NCBI RefSeq assembly: GCF_003385845.1
Contig: NZ_QRDJ01000006.1
Location: 310,001-374,000, forward strand
Length of the DNA: 64,000 bases
Origin: Kushneria indalinina DSM 14324
GTDB lineage: Bacteria; Pseudomonadota; Gammaproteobacteria; Pseudomonadales; Halomonadaceae
Direction: 5' to 3'
Shown: positions 8,123-18,266 of the stretch, one piece after another
Position numbering within the stretch: the stretch's first letter is position 1
How the letters are laid out: each line of letters starts with the position of its first letter
The notes under the pieces: generated by a model
What the model saw: the letters and a program-made list of their open reading frames with translations, nothing else
The model's database searches: none
What the model was told of the DNA's origin: nothing
Made by a program: the position numbers and the translations under genes

Positions 8123-10066
8123 ATGAGCCAGTCTGCCCATGCCATGGCAGGTGCCGCACAAAAACTGCGTAGCCCGATAAGCGAGCAGGACTATCGCGAG
8201 CGTTATCGTTATTCGATCGAATCTCCTGAAGCCTTCTGGCGTGAAGAGATGCAGCGTCTTGACTGGATGCGCACGCCTGAAAAAATCATCAACGGCCATT
8301 TTGGCGAGAACCACTCCCGCATCAAGTGGTTCGAGGATGGCGTGCTCAACGTCTCGGCCAACTGTCTGGATCGTCATCTCGAGCGTCGCGGCGACAAGCC
8401 GGCCATCATCTGGGAAGGGGATAACCCTGACCACCAGCGCATCATTACCTACCGTGAACTGCATCAGCAGACGGGGCAATTTGCCAACATGCTCAAGGCG
8501 CTTGGCGTTGGGCGTGGCGATACCGTCACGCTGTATATGCCGATGATCCCGGAAGCTGCCATTGCGATGCTGGCGTGTGCCCGCATCGGTGCCGTGCATT
8601 CGGTGGTGTTCGGTGGCTTTTCTCCCGAGGCGCTGGCCGGGCGAATCTCGGACTGCGCGTCGCGCGTGGTGATCACCTCGGATATCTCGCGCCGCGGTGG
8701 CAAACAGGTTCCGCTCAAGAAAAACGTCGACGAGGCACTGGCCATCAAGGGCACCGACTGTGTCGAGCATGTGCTGGTCGTGCCCTGTGGCGAAGCGCCC
8801 ATCGACTGGCAGTCACGCGATATTGACGCCTGCGCGATGATGAAGGAGCAATCAGCAACGTGTGATCCTGAAGCCATGGGCGCCGAGAATCCTCTGTTCA
8901 TTCTCTACACCTCGGGGTCGACCGGTACGCCCAAGGGGCTGATGCATACCTCGGGCGGTTATCTGCTCTATGCGGCCATGACCCATCAGCAGATCTTTGA
9001 TCTGCGCGAGGATGATGTCTACTGGTGTGCCGCCGATGTGGGCTGGGTCACCGGCCACTCCTACGTGGTGTACGGGCCGCTGGCCAATGGTGCCACAACG
9101 GTCATGTTCGAGGGCGTGCCGAGCTACCCGGATTACGGGCGTGTGGGTGAAGTGATCGACCGCCACAACATTACGATCTTTTATACCTCCCCAACGGCCA
9201 TTCGCGCGATGATGCGACATGGCGATCATGTCATGGACAGCAGCCGCCGCGATTCCCTGCGCCTGATCGGTACGGTCGGTGAACCCATCAACCCTCAGGC
9301 CTGGCATTTCAGTCATCAGATCATCGGTAACGGGCGCTGTCCGATCATGGATACCTGGTGGCAGACCGAAACCGGCGGCCACATGATGGCGCCGCTGACG
9401 GACGTCGACAACGTCAAGCCCGGGGCTACCATGCGTCCCTTCTTTGGCGTTCGCCCGGCGCTGATGGATGCCGAGGGCCAGCACATCGAGGGCGAGGGCG
9501 ATGGCAGCCTGGTGATCGAGGGCAGCTGGCCGGGGCAGGCGCGCACCATCTGGGGAAATCATGAACGCTTTGAGGAAACCTATTTCAGTACGCATCCCGG
9601 CACCTACTTTACCGGGGATGGTGCCCATCGCGACGCCGATGGCGACTACTGGATCACCGGTCGTATCGATGACGTGCTCAATGTCTCCGGTCACCGTATG
9701 GGGACCGCTGAAATCGAGTCTGCGCTGGTGGCCCATCCGGCCGTGGCCGAAGCCGCCGTGGTAGGGTTTCCTCACGATGTGAAGGGCCAGGGCATCTATG
9801 CCTATATCACCCTGATGCAGGGGGCCGAATCCAGCGAGGCACTGGCCACGGAACTCAACGACGTCGTTCGTCGGGATATCGGAGCGATTGCCAAACTCGA
9901 TGCCATTCAGTGGGCGCCGGGCCTGCCCAAGACGCGTTCCGGCAAGATCATGCGCCGTATTCTTCGCAAAATTGCGGCCAACGAGGTCGATAGTCTGGGA
10001 GATATCAGCACCTTGTCTGACCCTGATGTTGTGGAAGCCCTGATCAAGGAGCGTATTCAGCACTAG
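8123..10066 (+). CDS. acs: Acetyl-CoA synthetase
   Basis: Acs activates acetate to acetyl-CoA through an acetyl-AMP intermediate; it is the high-affinity route for acetate scavenging. The 647-residue product is the usual length. It shows the AMP-binding core [11 protein letters not shown] near residue 262, the WWQTETGG substrate-pocket motif, and the C-terminal RSGKIMRR with the catalytic lysine at residue 608, which is the site of reversible acetylation in Salmonella Acs. The start at 8123 is preceded by AGGAG and is preferred over the ATG six codons upstream. The next genes are a response regulator and a hybrid kinase of the CrbSR type, known to control acs in Vibrio and Pseudomonas. The WWQTETGG tryptophan favours acetate over propionate. 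Confidence 0.96.
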   Translation: MSQSAHAMAGAAQKLRSPISEQDYRERYRYSIESPEAFWREEMQRLDWMRTPEKIINGHFGENHSRIKWFEDGVLNVSANCLDRHLERRGDKPAIIWEGDNPDHQRIITYRELHQQTGQFANMLKALGVGRGDTVTLYMPMIPEAAIAMLACARIGAVHSVVFGGFSPEALAGRISDCASRVVITSDISRRGGKQVPLKKNVDEALAIKGTDCVEHVLVVPCGEAPIDWQSRDIDACAMMKEQSATCDPEAMGAENPLFILYTSGSTGTPKGLMHTSGGYLLYAAMTHQQIFDLREDDVYWCAADVGWVTGHSYVVYGPLANGATTVMFEGVPSYPDYGRVGEVIDRHNITIFYTSPTAIRAMMRHGDHVMDSSRRDSLRLIGTVGEPINPQAWHFSHQIIGNGRCPIMDTWWQTETGGHMMAPLTDVDNVKPGATMRPFFGVRPALMDAEGQHIEGEGDGSLVIEGSWPGQARTIWGNHERFEETYFSTHPGTYFTGDGAHRDADGDYWITGRIDDVLNVSGHRMGTAEIESALVAHPAVAEAAVVGFPHDVKGQGIYAYITLMQGAESSEALATELNDVVRRDIGAIAKLDAIQWAPGLPKTRSGKIMRRILRKIAANEVDSLGDISTLSDPDVVEALIKERIQH

Positions 10067-10122
10067 GTAATATGCTCATCTGATCCTGACTCACGACAAG
10101 CGCGTCATCTTGTCGCATAATG

Positions 10123-10167
10123 AACGTTGGCAACCGGGGAGAGCCCGGTTGCCAACGTTTTATTTTG
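10123..10167 (+). terminator. Strong terminator after acs
   Basis: A perfect 16-bp stem (10123-10138 with 10144-10159) and a GAGAG loop are followed by TTATTTT. It closes the acs transcript before the regulator gene. The rest of the 10067-10327 gap shows no other clear element. Confidence 0.9.
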
Positions 10168-10327
10168 GAAATAAAAAAATCATGGGGTAACATGCTGAGA
10201 TTGCTGGTTACATGATCGGCAGGTGGCATGATGACGCTCGGCCTTGCACTGCTGATGACGTGGCTGACCGCGTTTTGACCGGGGCTGGGCCGTCCTGAAT
10301 GATACGGGGAATCCTGGAGGAAACTGC

Positions 10328-10990
10328 ATGGCCTTTGCCCAGAAGTTTATCGTGGCAGACGATCACCCCTTGTTTCGTGCAGCACTGACGCAGTCTCTGC
10401 GTCAGGTAGCGGCCAATGCCGAGATTGTTGAAGCCGATACCATGGAAGCCACCATCGAGGTTGTGACGCGTCACCCTGATGCCGACCTGATTCTTCTGGA
10501 TCTGCGTATGCCCGGTGCCCATGGTTTTTCAGGCCTGATACAGCTGCGCGGTCAGATGCCTGACATCCCCGTGGCGGTGATTTCCGGCAGCGAAGAGCCA
10601 CAGGTGGTGCGTCGTTCTCTTGATTATGGCGCGTCGGGGTTCATCCCCAAGTCAGCCTCGCTGGATACGATTGCCGGGGGCATCAGCGCCATTCTCGATG
10701 GCGAGATATGGCTGCCCGCCGAGATGGCGGATTACCTGGGCGACGGCGACGAGGAAGAGGCCAAGTTTGCCGCGGCCATCGCTTCTCTGACGCCGCAACA
10801 GTTTCGCGTGCTCAACATGCTGACCGAGGGACTGCTGAACAAGCAGATCGCCTACGATCTTAATGTCTCCGAGGCCACCATCAAGGCGCATGTGACGGCT
10901 ATCCTGCGCAAGCTGGGCGTTCATTCACGCACGCAGGCGGTCATTGCGGCCCAGAAGCTTGAAGTAGAGCCTTCGCGCGTCGAGAACTGA
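10328..10990 (+). CDS. crbR: LuxR/NarL-type response regulator, CrbR-like
   Basis: This 220-residue response regulator has an N-terminal receiver with the acidic pair near VADDHPLF, the phosphoacceptor Asp58 in LILLDLRMPG and the conserved Lys in IPKSAS. A C-terminal LuxR helix-turn-helix (about residues 150-206, with LTPQQFRVL and NVSEATIKAHV) follows. In Vibrio cholerae and Pseudomonas, CrbR (also called MxtR/ErdR-type) activates acs in response to the kinase CrbS. Here it sits between acs and a convergent CrbS-like kinase, so it is the likely acs activator. The symbol is inferred from context and architecture. A good RBS (GGAGG) precedes the start. Confidence 0.8.
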   Translation: MAFAQKFIVADDHPLFRAALTQSLRQVAANAEIVEADTMEATIEVVTRHPDADLILLDLRMPGAHGFSGLIQLRGQMPDIPVAVISGSEEPQVVRRSLDYGASGFIPKSASLDTIAGGISAILDGEIWLPAEMADYLGDGDEEEAKFAAAIASLTPQQFRVLNMLTEGLLNKQIAYDLNVSEATIKAHVTAILRKLGVHSRTQAVIAAQKLEVEPSRVEN

Positions 10991-11006
10991 AAGCAGATTC
11001 AGTCAT

Positions 11007-11037
11007 GAAAAATCCCGGTATGGACCGGGATTTTTTG
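11007..11037. terminator. Bidirectional terminator between convergent regulator and kinase genes
   Basis: A 9-bp stem (11011-11019 with 11024-11032) with a four-base loop is flanked by an A-run on the left and a T-run on the right. It serves both the rightward response regulator and the leftward kinase. Confidence 0.88.
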
Positions 11038-11059
11038 TGCCTGTCGATGGCAGATCCGC

Positions 11060-14000
11060 TCACTCCAGGCGTCGATTGGCCTGAAGGGTTCGGGTCAGCA
11101 GGGCGCGCAGTGCCGCCGGACGTACCGGCTTGTTGAGCAGGTGGTAGCCGGTGCGACGGATCAGGTCGGCAATCTCTTCGGTGCGATCCGCCGTGATCAC
11201 GATGCCGGGCACATCGCCGGTAAAGCGCTCGGCGAGTGATTCCAGTGCCATCAGGCCGGTGACTTCGTTGTCCAGGTGGTAGTCGGCCAGAATGATATCG
11301 GGTTCGCCTGTCATGTTGCGCACCACCGAGCGGGCACCGCCGATCGAGGTGGCCGTGAAGACCTCGCATTCCCAGCCTTCCAGCATGGCTTTCATGCCTT
11401 CCAGCGTCATGGTTTCGTTATCGATACAGATCACGCGCGCGCCGCGGATACGGTTGCCGGCGCTTTTCTGTGCCGTCTGTGTTTCCTCGCGGGTGGGCGT
11501 GGCGCCACGCTTGAGGGGTACGGTCAGCCCGAACACTGTTCCATGGCCTTCTCTTGAACGAATGGTAATCGGGTGATCCAGCACGCGGGCCATACGATCG
11601 GCGATGGAAAGCCCCAGCCCCAGGCCCTTTTCGCTCTCGCGGTGACGCGATTTCTGATCCAGCCGACGAAACTCCTGGAAGATTTCGGCCTGACGCGACT
11701 CCGGAATGCCGGGGCCGGTATCCCAGACCTCGATCGACAGCTGCTCGCCGCGGCGACGACAGCCCAGCAATACCCGGCCGTGCTGGGTGTAGCGCAGGGC
11801 ATTGGAGAGGAAGTTCTGGATGATGCGCCTGAGCATCTGCGGATCGCTGTCAATCACGGCGCCCGTCTCGATCATGTCCAGATCCAGCCCGCGGTCCTGC
11901 GCCATGACCGAGAACTCGGCATACAGCGGGCGCAGGATCTCATTGAGGGTGAACACTTGACGTCGGGGGGTCAGGGCACCGGCATCCAGCTTGGAGATGT
12001 CCAGCAGCGTGCCCAGCAGCTCCTCTGCCGCCTGCAGCGAGTTGTCGATGTGGACCAGCGTGTCATGATGCTCGCTCTCCTCGAGGCGCTGGGTAAGGGC
12101 AGAGGTAAATAGACGGGCGGCGTTGAGCGGCTGAAGCAGGTCATGGCTGGCCGCGGCCAGAAAGCGGGTCTTGGAGGCGTTGGCGGTTTCGGCGACCTGC
12201 TTGGCCTGTCTCAGGGCCAGTTCGGCTTCGGAGCGTACCCGGTTCTCCTGGCGCAGCGCGCTGTTGACCTCGGAAAGCTCGTGGGTACGTTCGCGAACGC
12301 GCTCCTCCAGATTCTCGTTGGTCTCCTTGAGGGCAATCTCGGCCAGCCGGCGCTCGGTAATGTCCTGATACAGCGCGAAAAAGCCCAGTACGCGACCGCC
12401 TTCACCAAAATGCGGCGTGTAGGTGGCCAGCATGTAGCGGGTACCGCCTTCACGATCCAGCTGCGAGAGCTCCCAGGAGACGCGCTCACCGTTGAGGGCA
12501 CGCTGCATCCAGGGCGCGCGCAGCCGCCACATGCCGGCGGTCATGACCTCTTCGGCAGGCTTGCCGATGGCCTGAAGACGATCCACTTCCATGGCGGTTT
12601 CGTAGGCGCGATTGGTAAAGAGGTAGTGACAGTCGCGGTCAAAATAGGCAATCAGGGCCGGTACATTGTCGGTATAGATACGGATGTTGTTTTCCGAGCG
12701 GATCAGGGCCTCTTCGGTGCGCTTTTGATCGGTCACGTCCTGATAGGTATAGACAAAGCCGCCGCCCACCATGGGGTTGCCATGGATATCGAGCACGCTG
12801 TCATCCTGGCGATAGCGCTGGTAATGATGCGCATGACCGCTTCGGATGTTGTCCATCAGCAGTCGCACATGCTCCTGCGGATCGCCGGGGCCATATTCGC
12901 CGTGCTCGGCGTTGTATAAAAAGATGCGCTCGATGGGCTCGCCGACATGAATCAGATGGTCGGGGAAGCGAAACAGCTCCAGATAGCGCTGGTTCCAGAC
13001 CACGATGCGCAGCTTGTGATCCACCACCATGACCCCCTGATTGATGTTCTCGATGGTGGCCTGCAAAAGGGATCGGTTGAACTCGAGTACCTGGGAGGCC
13101 TCATCCACGATGGAAACAACATCAGAGATGGAGACGTCCCGCCCGGAAAGCGCCGAGTTCACCACGATGCGCGCCGAAGAGGCGCCAATGGCAGAGGCCA
13201 GAAGACGCTCGGTAAAGCCGATCAGGTCGATCGAGGCGCGCATGCCCGGGTCAAGGCGCTGCTGATGGCGCCAGCCATAGTCGCTAAAGGCGCGCTCGAC
13301 CTGGTCCTCATTGAGAAAGCGCCGGGACAGGGCCTTGAGATCGCTCACCGAGGTGGTACCGCCCCACGGGCGGTTGATCAGGGTCTGATGGGACGCCACA
13401 CTGTCAACGAACAGCGACGCCTGAATGCGCTCGACCACGCGCTGTCGCGTCACCTGCGAGAAAAAGATATAGCAGAAGAGGTTTACGCCCAGCGACAGCA
13501 GTACTCCCTGGGTAATGGAGTCATTCAGCGACAATCCAAGCAGATTGGATGGGCTGAGCAGTTCGATGCCCATCGGTCCTGCATCGATGGGGAAAGAGAG
13601 CAGCCCTGCACGCACCAACGTGGGCAGCAGCAGGGCGTAGCTCCAGATCAGAAAGCCCAGCCCCAGTCCCAGACTCACCCCCAGACGATTGCCGCGCTTC
13701 CAGTACAGGCCACCAATCAGCGCCGGAGCCAGCTGGGCCAGTGCCGCCAGGGACAGCACGCCAAGGCTTGCCAGCGAACTTGATGGGGCGGTGAGTTTGT
13801 AAAAGCCGTAGGCCAGCGCCAGCGTCAGCACGATAATCAACCGACGGATGCGCAGGACCCAGCGGGCGTAGTCACCATGGCGCGCATCAAACCCCTTGAA
13901 GCGCAAAAGCAGGGGGATGACGACTTCGTTGGAGATCATGATCGACAGCGTCACGGCGGCCATGATGACCATGCCGCTGGCGGCCGCGAAGCCGCCGATG

Positions 14001-15001
14001 AACGTGACCATGACCAGCCAGGGCTGATCAAGCGCCATGGCGAGATGCAAGACCCAGGTGTCCGGATCAAGTCCCTGGCCTTCAAAAAGCGTCAGGGCGG
14101 CCACCGCCAGCGGGAGCACGAAAAAGCCGGCGGCAATCAGGTAAAGCGGGAAAAGCCAGCGGGCCCGGGCCGTATCATCGGTGCTGGTGTTTTCGACCAC
14201 GGTAACGTGAAACTGACGCGGAATGCAGAACACGGCCAGCATGGCCAGCAGGGTCTGGGTCCAGAAGCCCTGGCCGAAGCTGTCGCTGCTGAAATGGCTG
14301 CCGGCGGAAAGATCTCGCACCGCGCGGCTGGAGAGCTCGCCCAGGCCATCAAAGGCGCCCCAGGTGATCAGGGCGCCCAGCAGCATGAAAGCGCCGAGTT
14401 TGACCACTGATTCAAAGGCGATGGCCTGAATCAGTCCCTCGTGATGTTCAGTGGCATCGGTATGGCGTGTGCCGAACAGGATGGCAAAAAGCGCCATGAG
14501 GGCGGCGACATAAAAGGCGGTGTCACCGAGTATGGGAGAGCGCACGATGTCATTGTTGGCGGTCAGCACCATAAAGCTTGCCGCCATGGCCTTGAGCTGC
14601 AGGGCCAGGTAGGGAAGGGTACCCAGCAGGGCGACCAGACTGGCCAGTGCCGCCAGCGCCTGGGTCTTGCCGTAGCGCGAGGCGATAAAATCGGCAATCG
14701 AGGTGATGTTTTGGCGCTTGGCGACCCGAATCATCTTGGTGAGGATCGGCCAGAACAGCAAAAAGGCGAGAATGGGCCCCAGGAAAACGCTGAGGTACTG
14801 AAGGCCCGATTCGGAGACCTGGCCTACGCTGCCGTAGAAGGTCCACGAGGTGCAGTAGACCGCCAGTGCCAGGCTGTAGACCAGCGGTCGCCGTTTGGCC
14901 GGCCCCAGCCGTCGTGCCCGCTGATCGCCACGCCAGGCAATGCCAAAGAGGGTGGCGATGTATAAAAGCGAGATGGTGAGCAGTAACCAGCCCTGGAACA
15001 T
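11060..15001 (-). CDS. crbS: Hybrid histidine kinase with SSF sensor domain, CrbS-like
   Basis: This 1313-residue protein combines a transporter-like sensor with a phosphorelay. Residues 1 to about 520 form a sodium:solute symporter (SLC5) domain with 12-13 membrane helices (for example AVYCTSWTFYGSVGQ). A linker, two PAS-like regions (around 640-750 and 775-885) and a coiled coil near 900 follow. Next come the H-box SHDLLQPLNAAR (His near 953), the HATPase boxes NFLSNALRYT and GLGLGLSIAD, and a C-terminal receiver with CIDNE and the phosphoacceptor in ILADYHLD (near 1239). This is the architecture of CrbS/MxtR, which controls the acetate switch. It is convergent with the cognate regulator and next to acs. 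Whether the SSF part transports or only senses cannot be told. Confidence 0.88.
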   Translation of the reverse strand: MFQGWLLLTISLLYIATLFGIAWRGDQRARRLGPAKRRPLVYSLALAVYCTSWTFYGSVGQVSESGLQYLSVFLGPILAFLLFWPILTKMIRVAKRQNITSIADFIASRYGKTQALAALASLVALLGTLPYLALQLKAMAASFMVLTANNDIVRSPILGDTAFYVAALMALFAILFGTRHTDATEHHEGLIQAIAFESVVKLGAFMLLGALITWGAFDGLGELSSRAVRDLSAGSHFSSDSFGQGFWTQTLLAMLAVFCIPRQFHVTVVENTSTDDTARARWLFPLYLIAAGFFVLPLAVAALTLFEGQGLDPDTWVLHLAMALDQPWLVMVTFIGGFAAASGMVIMAAVTLSIMISNEVVIPLLLRFKGFDARHGDYARWVLRIRRLIIVLTLALAYGFYKLTAPSSSLASLGVLSLAALAQLAPALIGGLYWKRGNRLGVSLGLGLGFLIWSYALLLPTLVRAGLLSFPIDAGPMGIELLSPSNLLGLSLNDSITQGVLLSLGVNLFCYIFFSQVTRQRVVERIQASLFVDSVASHQTLINRPWGGTTSVSDLKALSRRFLNEDQVERAFSDYGWRHQQRLDPGMRASIDLIGFTERLLASAIGASSARIVVNSALSGRDVSISDVVSIVDEASQVLEFNRSLLQATIENINQGVMVVDHKLRIVVWNQRYLELFRFPDHLIHVGEPIERIFLYNAEHGEYGPGDPQEHVRLLMDNIRSGHAHHYQRYRQDDSVLDIHGNPMVGGGFVYTYQDVTDQKRTEEALIRSENNIRIYTDNVPALIAYFDRDCHYLFTNRAYETAMEVDRLQAIGKPAEEVMTAGMWRLRAPWMQRALNGERVSWELSQLDREGGTRYMLATYTPHFGEGGRVLGFFALYQDITERRLAEIALKETNENLEERVRERTHELSEVNSALRQENRVRSEAELALRQAKQVAETANASKTRFLAAASHDLLQPLNAARLFTSALTQRLEESEHHDTLVHIDNSLQAAEELLGTLLDISKLDAGALTPRRQVFTLNEILRPLYAEFSVMAQDRGLDLDMIETGAVIDSDPQMLRRIIQNFLSNALRYTQHGRVLLGCRRRGEQLSIEVWDTGPGIPESRQAEIFQEFRRLDQKSRHRESEKGLGLGLSIADRMARVLDHPITIRSREGHGTVFGLTVPLKRGATPTREETQTAQKSAGNRIRGARVICIDNETMTLEGMKAMLEGWECEVFTATSIGGARSVVRNMTGEPDIILADYHLDNEVTGLMALESLAERFTGDVPGIVITADRTEEIADLIRRTGYHLLNKPVRPAALRALLTRTLQANRRLE

Positions 15002-15188
15002 CGTGGGATTCCTTGCCTGACCAACGTAATGGCTGCTTCATGATGGCAGCCTTGAAATACCGATAACGACCCGGGCCTTGCCGGGCATTATCGTCCCTTC
15101 AAGCCTCGCGTAAACCGTCGGGTCTTCGCCTGTGCTTTGTGGCGATGATAAAGTAGCGCCAATGTCGCATTAATCTGAAGTCATCTCC

Positions 15189-16070
15189 ATGCAAGAACTT
15201 GATCAGTCCGTGAATACCTGCGACAAGCGGGAATTCGACAAGCTACAAAAGCGCCTGCGCCGCAACGTCGGCAATGCCATTATCGACTATGCCATGATCA
15301 ATGATGGCGACAGGGTGATGGTGTGCCTCTCCGGTGGCAAGGATTCCTATACCATGCTCGAGATCCTGCGCAATCTTCAGCGCAACGCGCCGGTGAACTT
15401 TGAGCTGGTCGCCGTTAACATGGATCAAAAACAGCCCGGCTTTCCCGAGCATGTGCTGCCGCAGTATCTGGCACAGCAGGGGGTCGAGTATCACATCGTG
15501 GAACGTGATACCTACTCGATCGTGAAAGAGAAGGTACCCGAAGGCAAGACCACCTGCGGGCTGTGTTCGCGGCTGCGGCGTGGCACGCTCTATGGCTTTG
15601 CCGAAGAGATCGGTGCCAACAAGATTGCGCTGGGTCACCACCGCGATGACATGCTGGAAACGCTTTTTCTCAACATGTTCTTTGGCGGTTCACTCAAGTC
15701 GATGCCGCCCAAGCTGCTCTCCGACGATGGCAAGAACATCGTGATTCGTCCGATGGCCTACTGCTCGGAAGCCGATATCGCCCGTTTTTCCGAAGCCAAG
15801 GGTTTTCCCATCATTCCGTGCAATCTGTGCGGTAGCCAGGAAAATCTGCAGCGACAGGTGGTCAAGGAGATGCTCTCCGACTGGGAGCGCAAGCACCCCG
15901 GGCGAATCGAGACCATGTTCAAGGCACTGACCAACGTGGCGCCTTCCCAGCTGGCGGATCGGGACCTGTTCGACTTCCATGGTCTGGAAGAGAAGCAGCG
16001 CCTGATGAAGCGTGATCGCATCGATACGGTCAATCTGATGGCGCAGGATGACGACACGCCACTGTCATGA
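15189..16070 (+). CDS. ttcA: tRNA 2-thiocytidine(32) synthetase TtcA
   Basis: TtcA thiolates C32 of certain tRNAs in an ATP- and [4Fe-4S]-dependent reaction. The 293-residue product has the PP-loop SGGKDS at about residues 48-53, and the two cysteine pairs CGLC (about 122-125) and CNLC (about 211-214) that supply cluster ligands. The length and the family elements [11 protein letters not shown] and [11 protein letters not shown] are typical. It stands alone, 186 bases from the divergent kinase gene, and is followed by a tRNA array that has its own promoter. Confidence 0.97.
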   Translation: MQELDQSVNTCDKREFDKLQKRLRRNVGNAIIDYAMINDGDRVMVCLSGGKDSYTMLEILRNLQRNAPVNFELVAVNMDQKQPGFPEHVLPQYLAQQGVEYHIVERDTYSIVKEKVPEGKTTCGLCSRLRRGTLYGFAEEIGANKIALGHHRDDMLETLFLNMFFGGSLKSMPPKLLSDDGKNIVIRPMAYCSEADIARFSEAKGFPIIPCNLCGSQENLQRQVVKEMLSDWERKHPGRIETMFKALTNVAPSQLADRDLFDFHGLEEKQRLMKRDRIDTVNLMAQDDDTPLS

Positions 16071-16096
16071 ATTTGTGGCTTTTGCTCGGGAAGTGT

Positions 16097-16124
16097 TTGA
16101 CTTTCCAGCAATGATTGGTAGAAT
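16097..16124 (+). promoter_or_regulatory. Promoter of the Val/Asp tRNA array
   Basis: TTGACT (16097-16102) and TAGAAT (16119-16124) are separated by 16 bases and followed by a GC-rich discriminator, as usual for stringently controlled stable-RNA promoters. The first tRNA starts 18 bases downstream. Confidence 0.75.
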
Positions 16125-16141
16125 GCAGCGCCACATGACCC

Positions 16142-16217
16142 GGGTGGTTAGCTCAGTTGGAAGAGCACCAGCCTTACAAGCTGGGGGTCACTGGTTCGAG
16201 CCCAGTACCACCCACCA
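16142..16217 (+). tRNA. tRNA-Val (TAC)
   Basis: The 76-base cloverleaf has acceptor GGGTGGT/ACCACCC, D-loop AGTTGGAA, anticodon loop CTTACAA (anticodon TAC) and T-loop TTCGAGC. The CCA end is encoded. The copy at 16481 has the same sequence. Confidence 0.97.
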
Positions 16218-16256
16218 TCATTTTTGATAAGGTCATGTTGCTGTAATCAGGGTTGC

Positions 16257-16333
16257 GGACTGGTAGTTCAGTTGGTTAGAATGCCGGCCTGTCACGCCGG
16301 AGGTCGCGGGTTCAAGTCCCGTCCAGTCCGCCA
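16257..16333 (+). tRNA. tRNA-Asp (GTC)
   Basis: The 77-base cloverleaf has acceptor GGACTGG/CCAGTCC, discriminator G, anticodon loop CTGTCAC (anticodon GTC) and an encoded CCA. It is the first of three identical copies in the array. Confidence 0.97.
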
Positions 16334-16368
16334 TATCTCTGGTGAGCAGCAATATTTCGATACAAGTT

Positions 16369-16445
16369 GGACTGGTAGTTCAGTTGGTTAGAATGCCGGC
16401 CTGTCACGCCGGAGGTCGCGGGTTCAAGTCCCGTCCAGTCCGCCA
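16369..16445 (+). tRNA. tRNA-Asp (GTC), second copy
   Basis: The sequence is the same as the copy at 16257, with an encoded CCA. The spacer to the previous tRNA is 35 bases. Confidence 0.97.
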
Positions 16446-16480
16446 TCGAAATTGTTGTACTGTAACATTGTCGTACTGCC

Positions 16481-16556
16481 GGGTGGTTAGCTCAGTTGGA
16501 AGAGCACCAGCCTTACAAGCTGGGGGTCACTGGTTCGAGCCCAGTACCACCCACCA
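16481..16556 (+). tRNA. tRNA-Val (TAC), second copy
   Basis: The sequence is the same as the copy at 16142, with anticodon TAC and an encoded CCA. Confidence 0.97.
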
Positions 16557-16595
16557 TCATCTTCTCAAGATGATTTGACGTTGCAAGCTGTATGC

Positions 16596-16672
16596 GGACT
16601 GGTAGTTCAGTTGGTTAGAATGCCGGCCTGTCACGCCGGAGGTCGCGGGTTCAAGTCCCGTCCAGTCCGCCA
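16596..16672 (+). tRNA. tRNA-Asp (GTC), third copy
   Basis: The sequence is the same as the copies at 16257 and 16369. It is the last gene of the array; no clear hairpin terminator follows before the threonine aldolase gene. Confidence 0.97.
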
Positions 16673-16917
16673 TTCGCTTGGACTTATGCTGTTTCCTTCC
16701 TGTAGTATCTTCTCCCATATTGTTTTACTTCTTGTGTTGACCACTTCTGACGTTGCATCCCCTCTACTGCTGACAGCGTAATCTGCTGCGCTTTAATCGT
16801 GTTTGCAGGATACTCGCTTGCCAGTCATCCCTGCGCGCTGCATGCTTTATTCGTTATGCCAGTGATCGAGTGATCCTCGACCGGCAAGCCAATAACAAGC
16901 TGCAGGATAATCTCAAC

Positions 16918-18015
16918 ATGACTACCCCTGGTTTCAGCAATACTGTCGTCAACAGCGATATTGCCATTGCGTCCCCACGTTTTCTGGCCAGCGACAATAC
17001 GTCTGGCATCTGTCCCGAGGCCATGCATTATCTACTACAGGCCAATGAGCAGGATGATCTGGCCTACGGTAATGATGTCTGGACCGAGCGCGCTGCAAGC
17101 CGATTCAGAACGCTTTTTGAAACAAACTGCGAAATATTTTTTGTCTTCAACGGGACTGCTGCCAATTCGCTGGCACTGGCTTCGCTTTGCCAGTCCTATC
17201 ACGGTGTGATCTGCCATCAACTGGCCCACATCGAGACAGACGAATGCGGCGGGCCGGAATTTTTCTCCAACGGCTCAAAGCTTTTGCCGGTCGATACGCC
17301 CATGGGCAAGCTCACCCCCGAGGGCATTGCGCGTGTCGTGACGCGGCGCAATGATATCCATTACCCCCGACCCAAGGTGGTCTCCATCACCCAGGCCACG
17401 GAAGTAGGCACGCTCTATTCACTTGAGGAGCTGCAGGCCATTCGCGAGGTGGCGGATCAACACGACCTGAAGATTCACATGGACGGCGCCCGCTTTGCCA
17501 ACGCCTGTGCCTCACTGGGGGTGACGCCTGCGGAAATGACCTGGAAGGCCGGTGTAGATGTGCTGTGCTTTTCAGGCACCAAGAACGGGCTGGCCTTTGG
17601 CGAGGCCATTGTCTTTTTTGATCACGAGCTGGCGCGCGATTTCGAGTATCGCTGCAAGCAGGCGGGACAGCTCGCGTCCAAGATGCGTTTTGTCAGCGCC
17701 CCCTGGCTGGGGCTTCTGGAAAACGATGTCTGGCTTGCCAATGCTCGCCACGCCAATGCCATGGCGCAGCGTCTGGTGGATGGTATTCGCGGCATCGAGG
17801 GCGTCAATGTCATGTTTCCGGTCCAGGCCAATAGCGTTTTTCTTGAAGTTCCCATCGCAGCACAACAGTACTTGCGCGAGTGTGGATGGACGTTTTATAC
17901 CTTCATAGGAGAGGGGGGCGTTCGCTTCGTATGCAGCTGGAATACGTCCGAGACATTGATCGATGCGCTGGTGGCTGACCTTCGTCAGGCACTGGTACAA
18001 CGCGATCAACAGTGA
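16918..18015 (+). CDS. ltaE: Low-specificity L-threonine aldolase
   Basis: This PLP enzyme of the beta-eliminating lyase fold splits L-threonine or allo-threonine into glycine and acetaldehyde. The 365-residue product begins FASDNTSGI-like (FLASDNTSGICPEAM) and shows HMDGARFANA, where the Asp contacts the PLP ring, and the Schiff-base lysine in FSGTKNG at residue 222. The ATG at 16918 (MTTPGF) follows an AGGA site and is preferred to an upstream in-frame GTG at 16870 with no family similarity. It is monocistronic, between the tRNA array and a terminator. The exact stereospecificity, and so the symbol, is inferred from family membership. Confidence 0.9.
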   Translation: MTTPGFSNTVVNSDIAIASPRFLASDNTSGICPEAMHYLLQANEQDDLAYGNDVWTERAASRFRTLFETNCEIFFVFNGTAANSLALASLCQSYHGVICHQLAHIETDECGGPEFFSNGSKLLPVDTPMGKLTPEGIARVVTRRNDIHYPRPKVVSITQATEVGTLYSLEELQAIREVADQHDLKIHMDGARFANACASLGVTPAEMTWKAGVDVLCFSGTKNGLAFGEAIVFFDHELARDFEYRCKQAGQLASKMRFVSAPWLGLLENDVWLANARHANAMAQRLVDGIRGIEGVNVMFPVQANSVFLEVPIAAQQYLRECGWTFYTFIGEGGVRFVCSWNTSETLIDALVADLRQALVQRDQQ

Positions 18016-18042
18016 TATTGATAAGACCTCTTTCCTGACATC

Positions 18043-18072
18043 GGCGCGGCATTGGTCCATGCCGCGCCTTCT
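18043..18072 (+). terminator. Terminator-like hairpin after threonine aldolase
   Basis: A perfect 10-bp GC-rich stem (18043-18052 with 18059-18068) with a six-base loop is followed by only a short T-rich stretch, so termination may be partial. The rest of the 18016-18266 gap holds no gene that I can support. Confidence 0.65.
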
Positions 18073-18266
18073 GATTCGCAAGGAAGGGGCGTCCGGGATC
18101 TATTCGGGTCGACCTGACCGACCACCTTCATTTTAAAGCCTGATAGTGCTTTCTACACAAGAGAGAACGCTTCGATGAGCGGGAGTGCCGCAGTGACGGA
18201 TTGATTTTACGGAAATGACGAGCGTGCGTACGGCAGGGCACACCGTCGCCACTCAAGGAGAAGTTC

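Noticed and set aside
16342-16781. Open frames running through the tRNA array
   Set aside because: They are translations of tRNA genes, shown by the repeated identical peptide segments.
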